Of a stretch of 64,000 nucleotides of DNA, positions 60,458 through 64,000 are shown one piece after another (within the stretch, counting starts at the first letter, position 1; each line of letters opens with the position of its first letter). Under the pieces are notes generated by a model. That model saw only the letters and a list, made by a program, of their open reading frames with translations. It made no database searches and was not told where the DNA came from. The stretch is taken from positions 1 to 64,000 of the forward strand of contig JAEUPJ010000055.1 of assembly GCA_016790285.1 (NCBI GenBank), read 5' to 3'. The DNA is from Roseateles sp. (GTDB taxonomy: Bacteria > Pseudomonadota > Gammaproteobacteria > Burkholderiales > Burkholderiaceae_C). Made by a program: the position numbers and the translations under genes.

Positions 60458-63397
60458 ATGCAGACCCCCGGCCATCGAACCCTGATTCACCTCGCCGCCC
60501 TCGCGGCCTGCGGCAGCCTGGCGCTGGCCGCGCAGGCGCAGGAGGCACCGTCGCCAGCGGCGTCGGTGCCTGAGGGGGCGACCCCGGTGCTCAGCCCGGT
60601 CATCGTGTCCGGCTCACGCATCCAGTCGCGCGGGTTCACGCAGCCCACGCCCACCACGCGCATGGTCGCTGCCGACCTGGACAAGGCTGCCAAGCCCAAC
60701 CTGTTCAATGCCATCGCCGAGCTGCCGGCGTTGCAGGGCAGCACCGGCCGCACGACGAGCACCAACAGCACCAGCAGCGGCATCCAGGGCCTGAGCTCGC
60801 TGAGCCTGCGCGGGCTGGGGCCGATCCGCACGCTGACGCTGCTGGACGGCCAGCGCGTCGTGGGCGCCAACGTGACCGGCGTGACCGACGTGAGCCAGTT
60901 CCCGCAGCTGCTCGTGCAACAGGTCGATGTGGTGACCGGTGGCGCGTCGGCCTCCTACGGCTCCGACGCCGTCGGCGGCGTCGTCAACTTCATCACCGAC
61001 AAGCGATTCACCGGCTTCAAGGCGCATGTCGAAGGCGGCCAGACGAACTACGGCGACGACGAGAACGCCACGCTGCAGGCGGCCTGGGGTCGCGGCCTGC
61101 TCGGCGGGCGCGCGCACCTCAGCGCCAGCGTCGAGTACAGCCGCGAGCGCGGCGTGCCCTCCCCTCGCTTTGGCGGCGCGGGCGCCAATGGCCGCACCTG
61201 GTTCAAGAACCCGGCCTTCCAGGTGCGCCCGCTGGGCCAGACAACCGACGGCAAGCCCCAGTACACCTTCATCGAGAACGCCCAGCAGTTCCAGTACGCC
61301 AAGTACGGCCTCATCACCAACGGTCCGCTGCAGGGCACGGCCTTTGGCAAGGACGGCGTGCCTTTCCAGTTCCAGTACGGCTCGGGCGGCGTGCCCACCG
61401 GCACGGGCGCCGTGACGGGCTGCGTGACGCCATTCTGCGTTGGAGGCGACCTCAGCGGCACGGTCGGCGGCGGCACCACGCTGGGCATGAACATGACGCG
61501 CCAGGTGGCCTACACGCGCGGCAGCTACGAGCTCAGCGACGACCACGAGCTCTTCTTCACGCTGAACTACGCCAAGGTCGACTCGCTGTTCACGCCCAAC
61601 CCCGGTGCCGCCAAGAACGCGAACCTCACCATCCAGTGCAGCAACCCCTTCCTGCCCGCCTCCATCGTGACCGCCTGCGCGGCCAACAACATCACGAGCT
61701 TCCAGTACGGCGTGGCCAACGCCGTGTTCCCGAAGGACATCGAGGTGAACCCCGTGCGCACCCAACTGCGCGCCGTGGTCGGCGCCAACGGCCGCTTCGA
61801 CGCCTTCGGCCAGCCGTGGACCTATGACGCCTACGTCACCCATGGCCAGAACACCATCGACATACGCGTGGCCAACATGACGCTCAATGCCCGCTACAAC
61901 GCGGCCATCGACGCCGTGCGCAGCCCCGGCGGCACCATCGTCTGCCGCAATGCGGCTGCCGCGGCATCGGGCTGCGTCCCGCTGAACATCATCGGCGACG
62001 TGCCCATCGACCCGGCCGCCTGGGCCTACATCGCGCCGGCCAACGGGCCGCGCCAGCAGTCGCGGCAACGCCAGACGGTGGGTGGCATCAACGTCAACGG
62101 CGAACCCTTCTCGCTGTGGGCCGGGCCGGTTGCCCTGGCCTTTGGCGCGGAAGCGCGGCGCGAGCAGTACTACGTGCTGGGCGACCCCTACGGCAACGGC
62201 GTCTCCGCCACCAGCCCCAACTCCGCCCAGTACCCGGCCGACCCGCTGCTCAACACCACTGTCGGCAACAACTGGTACGCCGGCAATTACCACAACGCCG
62301 AAGGCGCCTACGACGTGACGGAGGCCTACGTCGAGCTCAACGCGCCGCTGTTCAAGTCAGCCAGCTTCGGCGAGGGCAGCCTCAACCTGGCTGCCCGCCA
62401 GACGCACTACAGCACCTCGGGCAACGTCGACAGCTGGAAAGTGGGCGGCCTGTGGAAGACGGGCGTGAACGGCCTGCGCCTGCGTGCCGTCACGTCCAAG
62501 GACGTGCGCGCCCCCAACCTCAGCGAGCTGTACGCCGCGCCCGTGGTCGTCAACAACACCGTCAACTACCAGGGCACGACCCTGACCGTGCAGCAGCGCA
62601 CCATCGGGAACACCCAGCTGCGCCCCGAGATCGGCCGCAACACGACGGTCGGCATCGTCCTCGCGCAACCCACCTGGGCCCCAGGCTTCAGCGCCTCCGT
62701 CGACTACTTCGACATCAAGGTCAACGACGTCATCTCCTCGCTGAACGCGCAGCAGCTCGTCGACCTGTGCGTGGCCGGCAACCAGGAGGTCTGTGCGTCG
62801 ATGGACCTGGCCAGCGCCACCAAGTACGTGACGCTGCAGGCCTTCAACCTCGCGTCCATGCGCAACAAGGGCGTGGACCTCGAGGCTCTCTACCGCTTCA
62901 ATCTCAGCAGCCTCGGCCTGCCCGGCAACGTCACGCTGCGCGGCCTGGCCACCCACACGCGCACGTTCAAGACCAACTCCGGCGTGGTCGGCACCATTCC
63001 CACGGAGGCGGCCGGCGTGAACCTGGGCAACACGCCGAAGTGGAAGGGCCAGTTCTCGCAGTCCTGGGAGAGCGACACCGCCAGCTTCACGCTGTCCCAG
63101 CGCTGGATCAGCGACGGCGTCTACAGCAACGAGTTCATCGAGTGCCAGACGAGCTGCCCGACCTCCACGGTGACGCGGCCCACCATCCTGAACAACCAGA
63201 TGAAGGGCGCCTTCTACTGGGACATCGGCGGCTCGTACAAGGTCAGCAAGCAGGTCACGCTGTACTTCAAGATCGACAACCTGACCGACGTCGACCCCGT
63301 GGCCGCGCCGCAGACCGGCACCGGCTACGGCATCAACCCCTTCCTGTACGACGTCCTCGGCCGCCAGTACCGCGTGGGCGCCCGGCTGCAGTTCTGA
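60458..63397 (+). CDS. TonB-dependent receptor for the sugar acid
   Basis: 979 residues; AACAGGAGACAG precedes the ATG. A signal peptide (MQTPGHRTLIHLAALAACGS, cleavage near AQAQE) is followed by a TonB-box-like PVIVSGSRI, a plug domain (about 50-190: LFNAIAELPALQGSTGRTTS, SLRGLGPIRTLTLLDGQRVV, VTGGASASYGSDAVGGVVNF) and a 22-strand barrel ending in VLGRQYRVGARLQF with terminal phenylalanine. Four cysteine pairs lie in the barrel loops. It is a large carbohydrate-type receptor of the kind found in Xanthomonas and Caulobacter loci. It shares the LacI operator with the catabolic operon, so it probably imports the same oligosaccharide acid. Confidence 0.92.
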   Translation: MQTPGHRTLIHLAALAACGSLALAAQAQEAPSPAASVPEGATPVLSPVIVSGSRIQSRGFTQPTPTTRMVAADLDKAAKPNLFNAIAELPALQGSTGRTTSTNSTSSGIQGLSSLSLRGLGPIRTLTLLDGQRVVGANVTGVTDVSQFPQLLVQQVDVVTGGASASYGSDAVGGVVNFITDKRFTGFKAHVEGGQTNYGDDENATLQAAWGRGLLGGRAHLSASVEYSRERGVPSPRFGGAGANGRTWFKNPAFQVRPLGQTTDGKPQYTFIENAQQFQYAKYGLITNGPLQGTAFGKDGVPFQFQYGSGGVPTGTGAVTGCVTPFCVGGDLSGTVGGGTTLGMNMTRQVAYTRGSYELSDDHELFFTLNYAKVDSLFTPNPGAAKNANLTIQCSNPFLPASIVTACAANNITSFQYGVANAVFPKDIEVNPVRTQLRAVVGANGRFDAFGQPWTYDAYVTHGQNTIDIRVANMTLNARYNAAIDAVRSPGGTIVCRNAAAAASGCVPLNIIGDVPIDPAAWAYIAPANGPRQQSRQRQTVGGINVNGEPFSLWAGPVALAFGAEARREQYYVLGDPYGNGVSATSPNSAQYPADPLLNTTVGNNWYAGNYHNAEGAYDVTEAYVELNAPLFKSASFGEGSLNLAARQTHYSTSGNVDSWKVGGLWKTGVNGLRLRAVTSKDVRAPNLSELYAAPVVVNNTVNYQGTTLTVQQRTIGNTQLRPEIGRNTTVGIVLAQPTWAPGFSASVDYFDIKVNDVISSLNAQQLVDLCVAGNQEVCASMDLASATKYVTLQAFNLASMRNKGVDLEALYRFNLSSLGLPGNVTLRGLATHTRTFKTNSGVVGTIPTEAAGVNLGNTPKWKGQFSQSWESDTASFTLSQRWISDGVYSNEFIECQTSCPTSTVTRPTILNNQMKGAFYWDIGGSYKVSKQVTLYFKIDNLTDVDPVAAPQTGTGYGINPFLYDVLGRQYRVGARLQF

Positions 63398-63401
63398 CGC
63401 C

Positions 63402-63424
63402 GCCCCGCGCAGGGCGGGGCATTT
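63402..63424 (+). terminator. Hairpin after the receptor gene, weak T-tract
   Basis: GCCCCGC (63402-63408) and GCGGGGC (63414-63420) form a 7-bp GC stem with a 5-base loop, followed by ATTT. It lies between convergent genes and could end transcription from the receptor side, though the T-run is short. Confidence 0.5.
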
Positions 63425-63428
63425 GGCG

Positions 63429-64000
63429 TCAACCGGCCTTCATGCGGCCCACGACATCACGCACCTCGGCCAGCAGGCCGGGGACGTCGATGGTGGTGGT
63501 TTCGCGGTCGCGCAGCACCTGGCGGCCACCGACCCACACGTTGCTCACGTGCTCGCGACCGGCCACGTAGACGAGCTGCGCCGCGGCGTTGTAGACGGGC
63601 TGGCACTCCAGGCTGTCCAGCGACACGGCCACCACGTCGGCGAGCTTGCCCACCTCCAGCGAGCCGAGGTCGTCACCGCGGCCCATGGCCTTGGCGGCGC
63701 GCAGCGTGGCCATTTCCAGCGCGGTGCGGGCCGAAGCCACGGTCGGGTCGCCCGTGATGCCCTTGGCCAGCAGTGCGGCCGAGCGGATCTCGCCGAACAT
63801 GTCCAGCCGGTTGTTCGAGGCTGCGCCGTCGGTGCCGAGGATGGTGTTCACGCCAGCCGCTTCGAGCGCCTTGAGCGGCATCACGCCCGAGGCCAGCTTG
63901 AGGTTGGAGTTGGGGTTGTGCACGAGGTGCACGCCCTTCCTGGCCATCAGCTCGATCTCGGCTTCGTCCAGGTGGACCATGTGCACGGCGATCATGCGTT
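63429..64000 (-). CDS. 5-methylthioadenosine/S-adenosylhomocysteine deaminase-like amidohydrolase, C-terminal part (cut by window edge)
   Basis: About 190 C-terminal residues are visible and the frame is open through the window edge. Metal-dependent amidohydrolase motifs: VHLVHNPNSNLKLASGVMPL with the family HNPxSN, and ILGTDGAASNNRLDMFGEI with the catalytic aspartate in TDG; the C-terminal beta-domain is GSLEVGKLADVVAVSLDSLE. The pattern fits MtaD/SsnA-type deaminases acting on methylthioadenosine or S-adenosylhomocysteine; other aryl-group deaminases share it. The N-terminal metal-binding HxH lies outside the window. Confidence 0.85.
   Translation of the reverse strand, partial: RMIAVHMVHLDEAEIELMARKGVHLVHNPNSNLKLASGVMPLKALEAAGVNTILGTDGAASNNRLDMFGEIRSAALLAKGITGDPTVASARTALEMATLRAAKAMGRGDDLGSLEVGKLADVVAVSLDSLECQPVYNAAAQLVYVAGREHVSNVWVGGRQVLRDRETTTIDVPGLLAEVRDVVGRMKAG

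Noticed and set aside
59220-60548. LacI gene beginning at 60548
   Set aside because: The extra 94 residues have no counterpart in LacI proteins and would place both operator copies inside the coding region; ATG 60266 gives the standard N-terminus.

Overview
The window is high-GC DNA (by eye roughly 70%) with dense, mostly leaderless or ATGA-coupled operons. The gene content is a cyoABCD quinol oxidase with SURF1 and a RegB/RegA redox pair, split chromate transporter halves, DUF4124, DUF2917, DUF1993 and TIGR02450 proteins, and a TonB-dependent receptor. Together these suggest a betaproteobacterium of the order Burkholderiales, probably the Roseateles/Mitsuaria/Rubrivivax neighbourhood. That placement is inferred from gene content, not computed. 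No rRNA, tRNA, CRISPR array or complete mobile element was seen.

Layout. (1) 1-5.5 kb is a low-GC accessory patch (about half GC by eye). It holds the edge of an IS transposase gene and a minus-strand three-gene operon whose products all carry signal peptides: a Nudix-box protein, a 982-residue coiled-coil protein with a glycine/alanine-rich hydrophobic segment, and a collagen-like Gly-rich protein. (2) 5.5-7.2 kb returns to core DNA with a Trp-rich small protein and an N-methyltryptophan oxidase-like enzyme. (3) 7.2-21.4 kb is a 12-gene minus-strand block. Its first gene is a SPINDLY/GT41 O-glycosyltransferase, followed by a type I secretion system (ABC exporter with a degenerate C39-like domain, HlyD, TolC), a fused 3,4-ketoisomerase/N-acetyltransferase, a DegT aminotransferase, an acyl carrier protein, an adenylating enzyme, a FabG-like reductase, a left-handed beta-helix acyltransferase and two more glycosyltransferases. 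The order suggests synthesis of an acylated 3-amino-3,6-dideoxyhexose and glycosylation of an exported protein. (4) 21.4-31.5 kb is metabolic: DUF1993, a 2-hydroxyacid dehydrogenase, chromate transporter halves, a GlxA regulator divergent from a DJ-1/aminotransferase pair, a 132-bp tandem repeat, then upp, rlmB, a polysaccharide deacetylase, DUF1624 and DUF4124. (5) 31.6-41 kb contains an HtrA protease, a YebC-family protein, a Sel1 protein, a LysR regulator, DUF2917/GNAT, a YjjJ-type HipA kinase operon and a flavin oxidoreductase. (6) 41-49.2 kb contains regA, regB, a SURF1 gene and cyoDCBA on the minus strand, divergent from an MFS carrier across an FNR-like site. (7) 49.2-54.5 kb contains a GST, purL and a small secreted protein.

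(8) 55-63.4 kb is a sugar-acid utilisation locus: gluconokinase, a GPH-type carrier, a GH94 phosphorylase, a LacI regulator and a TonB receptor. Copies of the palindrome GGATAGCGCTATCC lie upstream of the gluconokinase operon and the receptor, and a one-mismatch copy lies upstream of the regulator. The best reading is uptake of cellobionic acid (an oxidised cellulose product), phosphorolysis to glucose 1-phosphate and gluconate, and phosphorylation of the gluconate. The window ends inside a methylthioadenosine/S-adenosylhomocysteine deaminase-like gene.
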